A program made the translations under genes and the position numbers. Positions 33,513-42,547 of a stretch of 64,000 nucleotides of DNA are shown here, piece by piece; the stretch's first letter is position 1; each line of letters starts with the position of its first letter. Below the pieces are notes generated by a model. The model did not search any database. It worked only from the letters and a program-made list of their open reading frames with translations, and was not told the origin of the DNA. This stretch comes from Cellvibrio sp. OA-2007 (lineage in GTDB: Bacteria; Pseudomonadota; Gammaproteobacteria; Pseudomonadales; Cellvibrionaceae), in the NCBI RefSeq assembly GCF_000953825.1, contig NZ_BBUL01000093.1:124001-188000 (forward strand). Direction: 5' to 3'.

Positions 33513-34637
33513 TTATTGATCCAACAGAAATTGCGTTCGAGCCATTTCTTGACCATTGATCTGAATAGCAAGCTGATGCTGACCGGCATAATAACGACGA
33601 GTAGTGATAGGTTTAAACGAGTGTGTTTTAGTTATCACCACTGTTTCATTTTTAGCTAGCAGGATATTCTTTAATTTAAATACCTTGGGTGCCAGCTTGC
33701 CGTTAGCCTTCATAAAATAGACCACATAATCCACTACCAAATTCTGCGCAATTGTTCTGCCGCTCAGCGTGAATGAAAACGCTATTGCATCACCCAACTT
33801 GATGTGCTTTTTATCCAACTGAATTTCACTCACCAGCACATTGGGTTTTGCCGCATAACCCAATAATGGGAACACCCGCACATCACCAGCTTTTACCAAA
33901 CTGCGCAAACCATGTTTTACAATCCAATCGGTATGCTCGTGCGTATCAGCGAGCCAACTGCGACACAAATCAATCATCCACTCAGGATTGTCTTTACTGA
34001 TATCGTTGAGATTATTGGCCACCGACCGGCGCACATATAAACTCTCATCGACCTTTAATGTTTGTAAAATAGTCCGCAGCGGTTCTGGGTTGTGAATAAA
34101 TTGCGGCAGTCGCATACCCCAGGGCAAACGTGGTCGCGTTCCTTCGGACGCTAAACGGCGCACATGTTCCGATGGATGTTTGCACCACTGCAATAATGTT
34201 GCGTAAGTCAATTCCGTGTGTTGTTGGATAAATGGGCGAATCGCAAACTCTGCACTGAACAGGTGGGTTAACTTCTCTAGCAGTTGCAGCGCCGCTTCAG
34301 GATGTTGCAAACCATGTACCGCGACATAATCAATCAGTGGCCAGGCGGCAAAACCAGCCTTAGCATCTGCTGCACTGCCCCTATCCCACACCTCAGGCAA
34401 TTTCTGCAAGTGTTTACTGAGTTGTTTAAATGGCAAATCATAATGGCGATGCAATACCGCAATCAGGTGATGCACTCGCGCCTTTAATTCCAGCTCATCC
34501 AGACCGCGCTCAGCATCTTTCTGAAACGCTTTGGCATTAAAACCCGGCACAACCAATGCAACACTGTTAGCGATACGTTTGATTGCATGGACACCCAAAC
34601 CATCTTTCATCAACGGACTATTATCGGTATCGCTCAC
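33513..34637 (-). CDS. AlkC-like DNA alkylation repair glycosylase
   Basis: The 374-residue protein has an AlkC/AlkD-type superhelix of HEAT-like repeats for the first 260 residues (HVRRLASEGTRPRLPWGMRL, SLYVRRSVANNLNDISKDNP, DWIVKHGLRSLVKAGD). It ends with a beta domain of about 110 residues (LVSEIQLDKKHIKLGDAIAF to ARTQFLLD) like the Ig-like extension of AlkC. Such enzymes excise 3-methyladenine and 3-methylcytosine from DNA. The gene is convergent with cyaA and lies downstream of the pseudokinase gene, separated by a terminator. Confidence 0.87.
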   Translation of the reverse strand: MSDTDNSPLMKDGLGVHAIKRIANSVALVVPGFNAKAFQKDAERGLDELELKARVHHLIAVLHRHYDLPFKQLSKHLQKLPEVWDRGSAADAKAGFAAWPLIDYVAVHGLQHPEAALQLLEKLTHLFSAEFAIRPFIQQHTELTYATLLQWCKHPSEHVRRLASEGTRPRLPWGMRLPQFIHNPEPLRTILQTLKVDESLYVRRSVANNLNDISKDNPEWMIDLCRSWLADTHEHTDWIVKHGLRSLVKAGDVRVFPLLGYAAKPNVLVSEIQLDKKHIKLGDAIAFSFTLSGRTIAQNLVVDYVVYFMKANGKLAPKVFKLKNILLAKNETVVITKTHSFKPITTRRYYAGQHQLAIQINGQEMARTQFLLDQ

Positions 34638-34670
34638 TGAGCCTATCTCCGGTTAAAAATGGCAAGCATA

Positions 34671-34705
34671 AAAAAAGCTGCTGTCAGATTTTGGCAGCAG
34701 CTTTT
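34671..34705 (-). terminator. Terminator of the PAS/kinase-like gene
   Basis: AAAAGCTGCTG (34673-34683) pairs with CAGCAGCTTTT (34695-34705). On the minus strand the stem is followed by a T-run. Confidence 0.85.
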
Positions 34706-34725
34706 AACCAGCATTCGTTAAATAA

Positions 34726-36102
34726 TTAACTCAACGCTAACTGAATATTAAAACAGGTTCCGTTTTTATCATCTGATGTGACAGCCATTTGGCCGCGATG
34801 ATGATCGGTGATGATGAAGTAGGAGTAGGAAAGGCGTTGCTCTACCGGACAGGTAGACTCGTGTTTGGTGATGGCAAAAAATGGCTGAAAGATATCCAGC
34901 TGCTCTGTTGGACTCAAACATTTTCCGTTGTGTTCGATTTTAATCCAGAGTGAGTCGTAAAATTCGCCGATCTCAATATTGATCCAGGGTTTGTTCTTGT
35001 CATCCCAGACTTTTGAGTTGAGGGCATAAAACGCATTGCGCATCAAGCGCACAAATACTTGCTCCAACTCTGCCGGAAAACAGGGAATTTGCGGCAGCGT
35101 AGCGGCATAATTGCGGCGAATATTGATGTGTTTAAATGCGAGACTATCAACATCGGTAAATAATTTTGTCGCCAGCGCAATACTACGATCCATAATTGGC
35201 GGCACATCGGCAAGCTGCTTGGTATCGCGATGGCTACCGGCAAGATCCAACAAGTTCTGTGCAATCGCCGTAGCCTGATGCGCGCTCAACCGCACGGTTT
35301 CAACTTCTTGCAATAAAAATTCTTTTACTTCTCCCAACTCCGCTGCTTCAATTTCCTGCCGCGCACGAGTGACGCGCGACAAAATAGTTTGCATCGGCAA
35401 GCTGATATCGTACGCCATGGCTGACGCCAGTTCGCCCATCGCCGAAACCTTATCGCGCTCGGCGACTTTATTTTCAGCGTTTACTTGTTTGGTGACATCG
35501 GAAATCAAAATCACCAGGCCGGTGTCGTTTTTGTGGTCGAGTGGATAAAGAGTGATATCAAAACTGTATTGGCCGCGCTGTGCATGTTTAAGGTTCAGCG
35601 TTTCACCTGACTCCAATACCGATTGCACCTGCTCCTGAGTGAGGGTGATAGCGGCATAGGCTTCCCATAAGTTTTTGCCTACAACATCCTTAAATGGCCG
35701 CCCGGTAATCTCTTCTGCTTTTTTGTTCCACTGGGTGATTTGCAAGGCTTGATCCAAACCAATCAACATCACCGGCATAGAATTAACGATGCTGGCAATG
35801 TATGCCTCGCGCGCCCGCAGCTGCTCAGTCGTCTCCTGCAATACTGCGGTGCGATGTGCGACGCGATCTTCCAGTGTTGCTTTAATATTGGTCAACGCGC
35901 GATTGGCGCGCATGGAGCGCAGATGCGCCCGGATTAAAAAAATTAGCACTATCAACAGCGAGAGAATCAATACGCTAGCCGTGGTATTGGCAACATACTG
36001 CCATTTGGTGCTGCCATCTTCTTCGCGAAATACGGCGAATATATCGGCAAATGCGCTCATGCTTAGACTGGTCAGTGCGATTAGGGCCAAAAGGTACTTC
36101 AT
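34726..36102 (-). CDS. PAS domain kinase-like protein with degenerate catalytic motifs
   Basis: A 458-residue protein with a signal-like start, a membrane span (about 42-62, LILSLLIVLIFLI), a coiled coil and a PAS domain (INSMPVMLIGLDQALQITQW is its start region). The H-box region reads GELASAMAYDISLPMQ, where active kinases have GELASGMAHEINQP; the phospho-accepting His is Tyr. The N-box keeps an Asn (LMRNAFYAL), but the G1 box is IKIEHNGKCLS and the GTGLGL G2 box is replaced by a Cys-Pro-rich stretch. It therefore probably cannot autophosphorylate. It may act as a dimerising sensor that modulates another kinase. It is monocistronic. Confidence 0.82.
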   Translation of the reverse strand: MKYLLALIALTSLSMSAFADIFAVFREEDGSTKWQYVANTTASVLILSLLIVLIFLIRAHLRSMRANRALTNIKATLEDRVAHRTAVLQETTEQLRAREAYIASIVNSMPVMLIGLDQALQITQWNKKAEEITGRPFKDVVGKNLWEAYAAITLTQEQVQSVLESGETLNLKHAQRGQYSFDITLYPLDHKNDTGLVILISDVTKQVNAENKVAERDKVSAMGELASAMAYDISLPMQTILSRVTRARQEIEAAELGEVKEFLLQEVETVRLSAHQATAIAQNLLDLAGSHRDTKQLADVPPIMDRSIALATKLFTDVDSLAFKHINIRRNYAATLPQIPCFPAELEQVFVRLMRNAFYALNSKVWDDKNKPWINIEIGEFYDSLWIKIEHNGKCLSPTEQLDIFQPFFAITKHESTCPVEQRLSYSYFIITDHHRGQMAVTSDDKNGTCFNIQLALS

Positions 36103-37071
36103 GGAGGGGAATCTCGTAGGTGCAAATAGGCGAATTTTACAAGATCAGCTGCGCCAATAGCTATGATTCCTTAGCAAGCGGCCATAAACATCAACGAATG
36201 ACAGCAGACTAACGCAGATCAAGCAATTTGTACGATGGGGGAAGCAAAAGCCCAATACTGGGCTTTTGCCTGGGTAGGCACGGGGGGCTTCCTTATCCTG
36301 AGCAATTTTTTCTGTCTGGCATGTGTTTATTGGTGTTATTCCCCAAGGCGATTGCCTCTACACCAGACTCACTGAAACTATCGCAATCGCATTCATGCGG
36401 ATCTTATTATTGTTGGTATTTTTGCATAGGCATTGGCATCGCCTTATTGTTTGCAATTCAACAAACAATGGCAAAAATATAAAAACAAATTACCCCTTAC
36501 ATTGCATTAACGGTGAATTTGTTTCGGGCGCGCACGCCCTGTGTAAAAACAGATGCGGCATTATTATTGGTTATTGTTATGCACCAGAGATTAGCGGCGC
36601 CATTATCCAATTTCATACAAAAAAAACCGGAACAAGGTTCACAGCAACAACAATAATTATCTTGCCCAATCCGTCTAAAAATCTGTCGCACACCAAAAAA
36701 CATCGAATTCCTTTACAGTTTTGAAGCAATTGGCGATCTAGCTCAAGCCTCAAACGATAACCTTGCAACAACTAACTCAGGGTCGAGCACACAATTTATG
36801 AAGCAACCTCCAAAAAATGCAAACACACTCGCAAAATAAACATACCTTTGCCAACATGGCGCACCAATTCACCTCCCGTACAATTAGGATGAATTGACCC
36901 ATCACGCACTCGACGGCACTGAATTTGCACAAGACACTTGTATAAAATTAGGTGAAGCCTTGCGCTCGATCAACTAGACCCAGCATTCACTGGCTACACT
37001 GATAAAATTGCTCACGTCAGTCGCTACACTGATTGTGCCAAGTAGAGTTATTCGTTCATGGAGAGTATTGA
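36103..37071. other. About 1 kb without a recognisable gene, with a strong hairpin
   Basis: GCAAAAGCCCA (36244-36254), loop ATAC, TGGGCTTTTGC (36259-36269) is a perfect 11-bp stem, enclosed by GGAAGC/GCTTCC arms. A 46-codon frame from the ATG at 36235 (begins MGEAKAQYWAFAW and has one hydrophobic stretch) spans it, with no ribosome site. Near the right end CTACACTGAT occurs twice (about 36992 and 37022). Otherwise the region is AT-rich and shows no family-level coding signal. Confidence 0.5.
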
Positions 37072-37149
37072 ATGACGACAAGTTGCGTCTTAAAAGTTGC
37101 CATCGCCAAAGCGGAACTGAAGCTGCGCAGCGAGGATAGAAGTGAATAG
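37072..37149 (+). CDS. Possible 25-residue upstream peptide
   Basis: The ATG at 37072 follows GGAGAG, a good ribosome site. The frame encodes 25 residues (begins MTTSCVLKVAIAK) and stops at 37149, overlapping the GTG start of the diguanylate cyclase by 8 bases in another frame. It could couple translation of the cyclase to its own. The cyclase start also has its own GAGGA, so the peptide may be chance. Confidence 0.35.
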   Translation: MTTSCVLKVAIAKAELKLRSEDRSE

Positions 37150-38287
37150 TATATATATCGCACTCGCGGCATTATTTGGCGTAGTGGTGGTGATCGCCGC
37201 CGCCGTGCACGTCAACCGAACCAACCAAAAACTGCGCAACATGGTGCGCTTGATGCGCAGGGCAGACGTCTGGCAGCGCGGCCACAACAACGTGCTGGCG
37301 CAAATTGTCGCCGACGATGCACTGGAAGATATATTGCTCGGCATTGTTGTGGGCGTGGAATACATAAAGCCGGAGATGACTTGCAGTATTTTGCTGCTCG
37401 ATCACACCACCAATACGCTCAAAGTAGTCGCGGCGCCGAACCTGCCTGATTTTTACAACCAAGCCGTAGATGGACTGCCTGCCGAGCGCGAAATTGGCTC
37501 CTGCGGCATGGCCGTTACTAGCGGTCAACGGGTGATTGTGAGCGACATTCAAGCTCACCCAGCATGGGTAGAAGCACGCGAGCTAGCCACCAAAGCTGGC
37601 CTTGCCTCCTGCTGGTCCGAACCCATTATCAATCATCGCGGCGAGGTACTCGGCACTTTTGTCATCTACCAAAAACAAATCGCGGAGCCCAGCGCTGAAG
37701 ACATCAAACTGATTGAAGAGTCTGCCTATCTGGCGGAGATTGCAATTGAACGAAAATGGGCACTAGAGGCACTGCGCGAAAGCGAGGAGCGCCATCGCAA
37801 ATTGGCGCAGCACGATAGCTTAACCGGGCTACCCAACCGTGCGCTATTTTCCGATCGTTTAAATCAGGCACTACATTATTGCAAGCGCCACCAACGAGTG
37901 CTCGCGGTGATGCTGCTCGACCTCGATAAATTCAAACCCGTTAACGATCAATACGGTCATGCACTTGGCGATGAATTATTAAAACAAGTGGCGCGACGAT
38001 TACTAGCGGTAGTCCGCACCTCGGATACGGTTGCCCGCATTGGTGGCGACGAGTTTGTCATTTTGCTGCACCAAATTGATGACCTTAATCAAGCGCGCGC
38101 AGTGAGTGAAAAGATTCAACTAGCACTCGGCGATTTGTTTTTAATCGACGACCATCTAATCCAAATTGGCTGTAGTATCGGCACGGCATTTTATCCTAAC
38201 GATAGCAGCGACCCACGCGAACTTACCCAAATTGCCGATCAACGCATGTATCAACAAAAACACGCACAATCTGCCCAAACGGTTTAA
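37142..38287 (+). CDS. Membrane GAF-GGDEF diguanylate cyclase
   Basis: Translation starts at GTG 37142 behind GAGGA. The 381-residue protein has one N-terminal membrane span (IALAALFGVVVVIAAAV), a GAF domain (about 45-205) and a GGDEF domain. The active-site loop RIGGDEF is intact and is preceded at the right distance by RTSD, the RxxD inhibitory site, so the enzyme should make cyclic di-GMP from two GTP and be feedback-inhibited. DSLTGLPNRALF marks the start of the catalytic domain. The GAF domain contains GSCGMAVTSGQRVIVSDI, typical of small-ligand or redox-sensing GAFs. Confidence 0.92.
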   Translation: MNSIYIALAALFGVVVVIAAAVHVNRTNQKLRNMVRLMRRADVWQRGHNNVLAQIVADDALEDILLGIVVGVEYIKPEMTCSILLLDHTTNTLKVVAAPNLPDFYNQAVDGLPAEREIGSCGMAVTSGQRVIVSDIQAHPAWVEARELATKAGLASCWSEPIINHRGEVLGTFVIYQKQIAEPSAEDIKLIEESAYLAEIAIERKWALEALRESEERHRKLAQHDSLTGLPNRALFSDRLNQALHYCKRHQRVLAVMLLDLDKFKPVNDQYGHALGDELLKQVARRLLAVVRTSDTVARIGGDEFVILLHQIDDLNQARAVSEKIQLALGDLFLIDDHLIQIGCSIGTAFYPNDSSDPRELTQIADQRMYQQKHAQSAQTV

Positions 38288-38305
38288 CTACTACTCAATA
38301 AAAAA

Positions 38306-38326
38306 GGGCAACCCATTGGGTTGCCC
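38306..38326 (-). terminator. Terminator of the cobA-nirB-nirD operon
   Basis: GGGCAACCC (38306-38314) pairs with GGGTTGCCC (38318-38326). The A-run at 38300-38305 gives a T-run on the minus strand, placing it after nirD. Confidence 0.82.
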
Positions 38327-38413
38327 ATTAAGCCGACTCATGAAGCAGTCGAAGAAGAAGGGGAAGCTCACACAAAAACTAACAATTGCACAACACAATT
38401 TCCATACAGGAAA

Positions 38414-38746
38414 TTACGCCTGCACTTGCACCAAACCATCGTCTACACGCACTGGATATACTGCGACTGTATATTCAGGTTTTTCCAGGCATTCGCCGGT
38501 ACGTAGATTATAGTGCTCTTTATACAGTGGCGATGCCACTACCACCTCATCACCAATCGAACCAATAATGCCGCGCGACAATACATTGGCCTCACCGATG
38601 GGGTCGTAATTTGATATTGCAAAAACTTCATCTAAACGGCGCGAGCGAAAAATCGCTACCTGTTGATTATTCACCAGGGCACAAACGCCGGTATCAGGAA
38701 AAAGGTCATCTATTTCACACACACTAATCCAGGGTTTTTCGCTCAT
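38414..38746 (-). CDS. nirD: Nitrite reductase (NADH) small subunit
   Basis: The ATG at 38746 follows GTGAGAAA; an in-frame GTG at 38758 is less likely. The 110-residue protein has the Rieske-like NirD fold (ALVNNQQVAIFRSRRLDEVF, ANVLSRGIIGSIGDEVVVAS, PLYKEHYNLRTGECLE) without the Rieske cysteine-histidine ligands, as normal for NirD. It partners NirB in cytoplasmic reduction of nitrite to ammonium. It is the last gene of the cobA-nirB-nirD unit, 118 bp after nirB. Confidence 0.92.
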   Translation of the reverse strand: MSEKPWISVCEIDDLFPDTGVCALVNNQQVAIFRSRRLDEVFAISNYDPIGEANVLSRGIIGSIGDEVVVASPLYKEHYNLRTGECLEKPEYTVAVYPVRVDDGLVQVQA

Positions 38747-38864
38747 GATATTTCTCACTGAAAAGTTTCTTCGTAGCCCTTATGGCGCCTTGCGCAATAC
38801 GGGAAAAAATTCAATCGGCAAGTAAACCCCGCACTTCGTTAGACTCCATGCGGGCTACTGATAG

Positions 38865-41405
38865 TTAATCTACCAACTCAACAAACTGAATACTGCTATT
38901 GGTGCGCTCCAGTGCAGTTGCCGGGCGAATTTGTTCGCGCTCAACCACATAGGCAAGATTGTTATCCGGCACATCGGCATTGATGAAATGTTTGAAGCGT
39001 TTTTGCAACTCTTCACTTTCCACCGTGGTTTTCCACTCGCACTGGTACTGGCTGATGTTGTAAGCCATTTGCTCTTCCAGTTCCGCACAGAGACCCAGCT
39101 TGTCATTGATCACCACTTGTTTGAGGTAATCCAAACCACCTTCCATATTCTCCATCCATACCGAGGTACGCTGCAGACGGTCACCGGTGCGAATGTAGAA
39201 CATCATTACGCGGTCGATATATTTAATTAAGGTGGCATCGTCCAAACCTGTGGCGAATAAATCCGCGTGACGTGGGCGCATACCGCCGTTACCACACACA
39301 TATAAACTCCAACCGGTTTCAGTGGCGATAACACCAAAGTCTTTGGATTGCGCTTCCGCACATTCACGGGTACAACCCGACACACCAAATTTAATTTTGT
39401 GCGGTGCGCGTACACCTTTGTAGCGATTCTCCAGCGTGATCGCCATGCCAACTGAATCCAATACACCGTAGCGGCACCAGGTTGAACCAACACAGGATTT
39501 CACCGTGCGCAATGATTTACCGTAAGCGTGGCCCGTTTCAAAACCGGCATCGACTAATTTTTTCCAAATTGCGGGTAACTGATGCAATTGCGCACCAAAT
39601 AAATCGACACGTTGACCACCGGTAATTTTGGTATAGAGCTTGTATTCTTTAGCAACTTGACCAAGCGCGATTAATTTATCGGGCGTAATTTCACCACCTG
39701 CAACACGCGGCACGATGGAGTAGGTGCCATCTTTTTGCATATTGCCCAAGAAAATGTCGTTGGTATCCTGCAGGCCTATGTGCTTTTTATCCAACACAAA
39801 TTCATTCCAGAAAGCGGCGAGAATTGAGGCCACTGCTGGCTTACAAATTTCACAACCCAAACCGTGGCCATGCTGATCCAACAAATCATCAAAGGATTTA
39901 ATTTGTTTAATGCGCACTATGTCGGCCAATTCCTGACGCGAGTGCGGAAAGTGTTCACAAATATGATTGCTTACTTCTACCCCGAGCTTCACTAACTCGG
40001 CATCCATCACTTGTTTGGTTAATGCTGAACAGCCACCGCAACCGGTAGAGGCTTTGGTAACGGCTTTAATGTCGCCCATGGTGCGCGCACCGTCTTGCAC
40101 TGCACAGCAAATCGCGCCCTTGCTCACATCAAAACACGAACAGATCATCGCGGTTTCTGGCAAAGCATCTACACCAATGGCCATGCCTGCGCCATCAACA
40201 CTGGGCAGAATTAAACAGTTGGGGTCTTCCGGCAAATCCATGCCGTTCACACACATTTGCTGCAAAGTACCATAGGCTTCAACATCGCCTACCAATACTG
40301 CGCCCAACAATTTTTTATTGTCAGCCGATACAATCATGCGCTTGTAGACTTCTTCTACATCGTTGCTGTAGGTGTAACTTAATGAACCGGGAGTTGCGCC
40401 GTGGGCATCACCGATTGATGCCACATCGACGCCGAGCAATTTTAATTTGGTGCTCATATCGGCACCCATAAATTGTTCGCTGCCACCAGTGATATGCGAC
40501 AGAGCGACTTTTGCCATTTGGTAACCTGGGGCAACCAAACCGTAAATACGATTATTCCAGAGTGCACATTCACCAATTGCGTACACATCATCCAAATTCG
40601 TTTGGCAATTGTTATCGACTACAATACCGCCGCGCTCACCTACTTGAATGCCGCACTTGCGCGCGAGTTCGTCTTGCGGGCGAATACCAGCAGAGAACAA
40701 AATCATATCGGTTTCAAGATGGCTGCCATCGGCAAAGTTCATGCGGTAGCGCGCTTCAGTACCGGCGACAATTTCATTGGTCGCTTTTTGCGTGTGTACT
40801 TTTACGCCGATTGCTTCAATTTTACGGCGCAATAATTTACCGCCGCCTTCATCGAGCTGTACCGCCATCAACCGCGGAGCAAACTCCACTACGTGAGTTT
40901 CAAGGCCAGCAGCTTTTAATGCGGCCGCTGCCTCCAAACCGAGCAGACCACCACCCACCACTACACCAATTTTGCTCTGTTGTGCCGAGCGAGTAATGGC
41001 TTCCAAATCTTCAATGGTGCGATACACCAAACAGTGCTCACCGTTATTGCCGGGAATAGGAGGAACAAATGGGAAAGAACCCGTCGCAAGAACTAATTTG
41101 TCGTAACCTTCACGGCGACCCGATGCAGTGATCACTTCTTTGTTTTCAAAATCCAGATCGACCACTTTATCTTTCAGGATAAATTCAACAGATTTTTCGG
41201 TGTAGTAATCTTCGCTGGTGAGCATCAGATCTTCAGCGGTTGAACCGGAAAAATATTTTGAGAGCTGAACGCGGTCATAGGCAAGGCGCGGCTCCTCTGA
41301 AAAAGTAATGACCTGGTATTGATCCGCATCGGCGTGATTCACCAGATTATCGATAAACTTATGCCCTACCATGCCGTTGCCGACTACTACAATGCGCTTC
41401 TTCAT
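38865..41405 (-). CDS. nirB: Nitrite reductase (NADH) large subunit
   Basis: I start at the ATG at 41405, which has GAGG upstream and begins MKKRIVVVGNGMVGHKFIDN as NirB proteins do; the frame is open further back. The 846-residue enzyme has an FAD/NADH oxidoreductase part (about 1-400), a BFD-like [2Fe-2S] domain (CSCFDVSKG with STGCGGC) and a C-terminal sirohaem/[4Fe-4S] part with CVGSTWC and GCTREC. It reduces nitrite to ammonium in the cytoplasm for assimilation. The sirohaem-pathway gene directly upstream supplies its cofactor. Confidence 0.95.
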   Translation of the reverse strand: MKKRIVVVGNGMVGHKFIDNLVNHADADQYQVITFSEEPRLAYDRVQLSKYFSGSTAEDLMLTSEDYYTEKSVEFILKDKVVDLDFENKEVITASGRREGYDKLVLATGSFPFVPPIPGNNGEHCLVYRTIEDLEAITRSAQQSKIGVVVGGGLLGLEAAAALKAAGLETHVVEFAPRLMAVQLDEGGGKLLRRKIEAIGVKVHTQKATNEIVAGTEARYRMNFADGSHLETDMILFSAGIRPQDELARKCGIQVGERGGIVVDNNCQTNLDDVYAIGECALWNNRIYGLVAPGYQMAKVALSHITGGSEQFMGADMSTKLKLLGVDVASIGDAHGATPGSLSYTYSNDVEEVYKRMIVSADNKKLLGAVLVGDVEAYGTLQQMCVNGMDLPEDPNCLILPSVDGAGMAIGVDALPETAMICSCFDVSKGAICCAVQDGARTMGDIKAVTKASTGCGGCSALTKQVMDAELVKLGVEVSNHICEHFPHSRQELADIVRIKQIKSFDDLLDQHGHGLGCEICKPAVASILAAFWNEFVLDKKHIGLQDTNDIFLGNMQKDGTYSIVPRVAGGEITPDKLIALGQVAKEYKLYTKITGGQRVDLFGAQLHQLPAIWKKLVDAGFETGHAYGKSLRTVKSCVGSTWCRYGVLDSVGMAITLENRYKGVRAPHKIKFGVSGCTRECAEAQSKDFGVIATETGWSLYVCGNGGMRPRHADLFATGLDDATLIKYIDRVMMFYIRTGDRLQRTSVWMENMEGGLDYLKQVVINDKLGLCAELEEQMAYNISQYQCEWKTTVESEELQKRFKHFINADVPDNNLAYVVEREQIRPATALERTNSSIQFVELVD

Positions 41406-41493
41406 ATCTGCCTCACGGTCGTGATTTTTTGTATTAAATAACTTTGTATTAAATAACGTTGTATTAACGAATAAGAAATAAACTAAAAAACAA

Positions 41494-42369
41494 TCAAGCC
41501 AAAAGGTATTGGGTTTCAGCGACATGCGCTTGTGCTGCATGCTCCTGTATGGCCAGCTGTAATTTTTCTTTCATGCGCACCACTTCGCCGACAATAATCA
41601 ACGCCGGTGATTGCACCTGCTCGCGTAGCACCGCAGCGGGAAATTCATTCAAGCTAGAGATAATGTTGCGCTGATCTTTGCGGCAACCATTTTCGATAAT
41701 GGCAACCGGCGTATCGGCAGCTAAACCACCGGCCAATAATTTGCTAGCGATTTCGTCGGCGCGAGTCAGCCCCATATAAAACACCAGGGTGTGATTCAAT
41801 TGCGCCAGCGCATTCCAATTTACATCCAAACTTTTTTCTGCATGACCGGTAACAAAAGTACAGCCTTGCGACAAACCGCGATGGGTTAGGGGGATATCGG
41901 CATAGGTGCTGCAGCCAGAGGCAGAGGTAATACCTGGAATCACTTCGGCTTCGATACCGGCGCTGCGCAATTCCAATAATTCTTCGCCGCCGCGACCAAA
42001 CACAAAAGGGTCGCCACCTTTTATGCGGCACACAGTCAAACCAAGCTGTGCCTGCTTAACTAATAATTGATTGAGATCTTCTTGCGCGATGCTGTGTTGG
42101 TTTTTTGCTTTGCCAACATAGTGCGCGGGAATATTTTTAGGAAAGAGTGCGCGAATATCGGCGCTAACTAAATAATCGTAAAAAATAATATCAGCGGTAC
42201 TGATTGCACGCAGTGCTTTCACCGTTAACAATTCAGCATCACCAGGACCTGCGCCTACCAACCAGACCTTGCCTACGCGGGATTTTTTAGCGCGGTCATT
42301 AGCATCACTGCGCTGTTTCAGCATGGCAGAAGGAAGAGTTTCTATGCTGGCTTTGAAAAATTGGGTCAT
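41494..42369 (-). CDS. cobA: Uroporphyrinogen-III C-methyltransferase
   Basis: The ATG at 42369 is preceded by AGGTG within a hairpin; an ATG three codons earlier is possible. The 291-residue SAM-dependent enzyme makes precorrin-2 for sirohaem. Motifs are VWLVGAGPGDAELLTVKAL, YDYLVS, RIKGGDPFVFGRGGEE and PGITSASGCSTYADIPLTHR. The CysG-type dehydrogenase/ferrochelatase half is absent, so the later sirohaem steps must be encoded elsewhere. Its position ahead of nirB fits cofactor supply for nitrite reductase. Transcription likely starts at the sigma-54 promoter just upstream. Confidence 0.92.
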   Translation of the reverse strand: MTQFFKASIETLPSAMLKQRSDANDRAKKSRVGKVWLVGAGPGDAELLTVKALRAISTADIIFYDYLVSADIRALFPKNIPAHYVGKAKNQHSIAQEDLNQLLVKQAQLGLTVCRIKGGDPFVFGRGGEELLELRSAGIEAEVIPGITSASGCSTYADIPLTHRGLSQGCTFVTGHAEKSLDVNWNALAQLNHTLVFYMGLTRADEIASKLLAGGLAADTPVAIIENGCRKDQRNIISSLNEFPAAVLREQVQSPALIIVGEVVRMKEKLQLAIQEHAAQAHVAETQYLLA

Positions 42370-42372
42370 GGC

Positions 42373-42401
42373 ATACACCTGCTATTGGGTTACAGGTGTA
42401 T
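42373..42401 (-). promoter_or_regulatory. Leader hairpin covering the cobA ribosome site
   Basis: ATACACCTG (42373-42381) and CAGGTGTAT (42393-42401) are perfect inverted repeats. In the minus-strand leader the second arm contains the AGGTG ribosome site three bases before the ATG at 42369, so folding would hide it. Confidence 0.6.
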
Positions 42402-42404
42402 ATT

Positions 42405-42420
42405 TGCAAGCTCAGTGCCA
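42405..42420 (-). promoter_or_regulatory. Sigma-54 promoter of cobA-nirB-nirD
   Basis: On the minus strand TGGCACTGAGCTTGCA matches the -24/-12 consensus (TGGCAC, N5, TTGCA) with the required GG-N10-GC spacing. It lies 36 bp before the cobA ATG, leaving a leader of roughly 25 nt. Such promoters need an enhancer-binding activator. Confidence 0.85.
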
Positions 42421-42547
42421 GATCGCACAAAACGCAAAAAAAAATTATTTTCCCTTATGTTTCATATGCTTATAATTGAAAACAAAGTCAGTAACCAGCG
42501 CAGCCGATTTAGCCCTTCTATTCATAACGCGCCGCAGTGAATTTAAA

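Noticed and set aside
36238-36300. Possible cyclic di-GMP riboswitch near two c-di-GMP-related genes
   Set aside because: The hairpin and GGTAGG stretch do not match the conserved GEMM core or its tetraloop receptor.
36235-36375. 46-codon frame with one hydrophobic stretch over the large hairpin
   Set aside because: No ribosome site, and the hairpin itself accounts for part of the codon pattern.
36323-36724. 133-codon plus-strand frame in the 1-kb gap
   Set aside because: Low-complexity, Cys/His-rich composition, no ribosome site and no domain; treated as noncoding.
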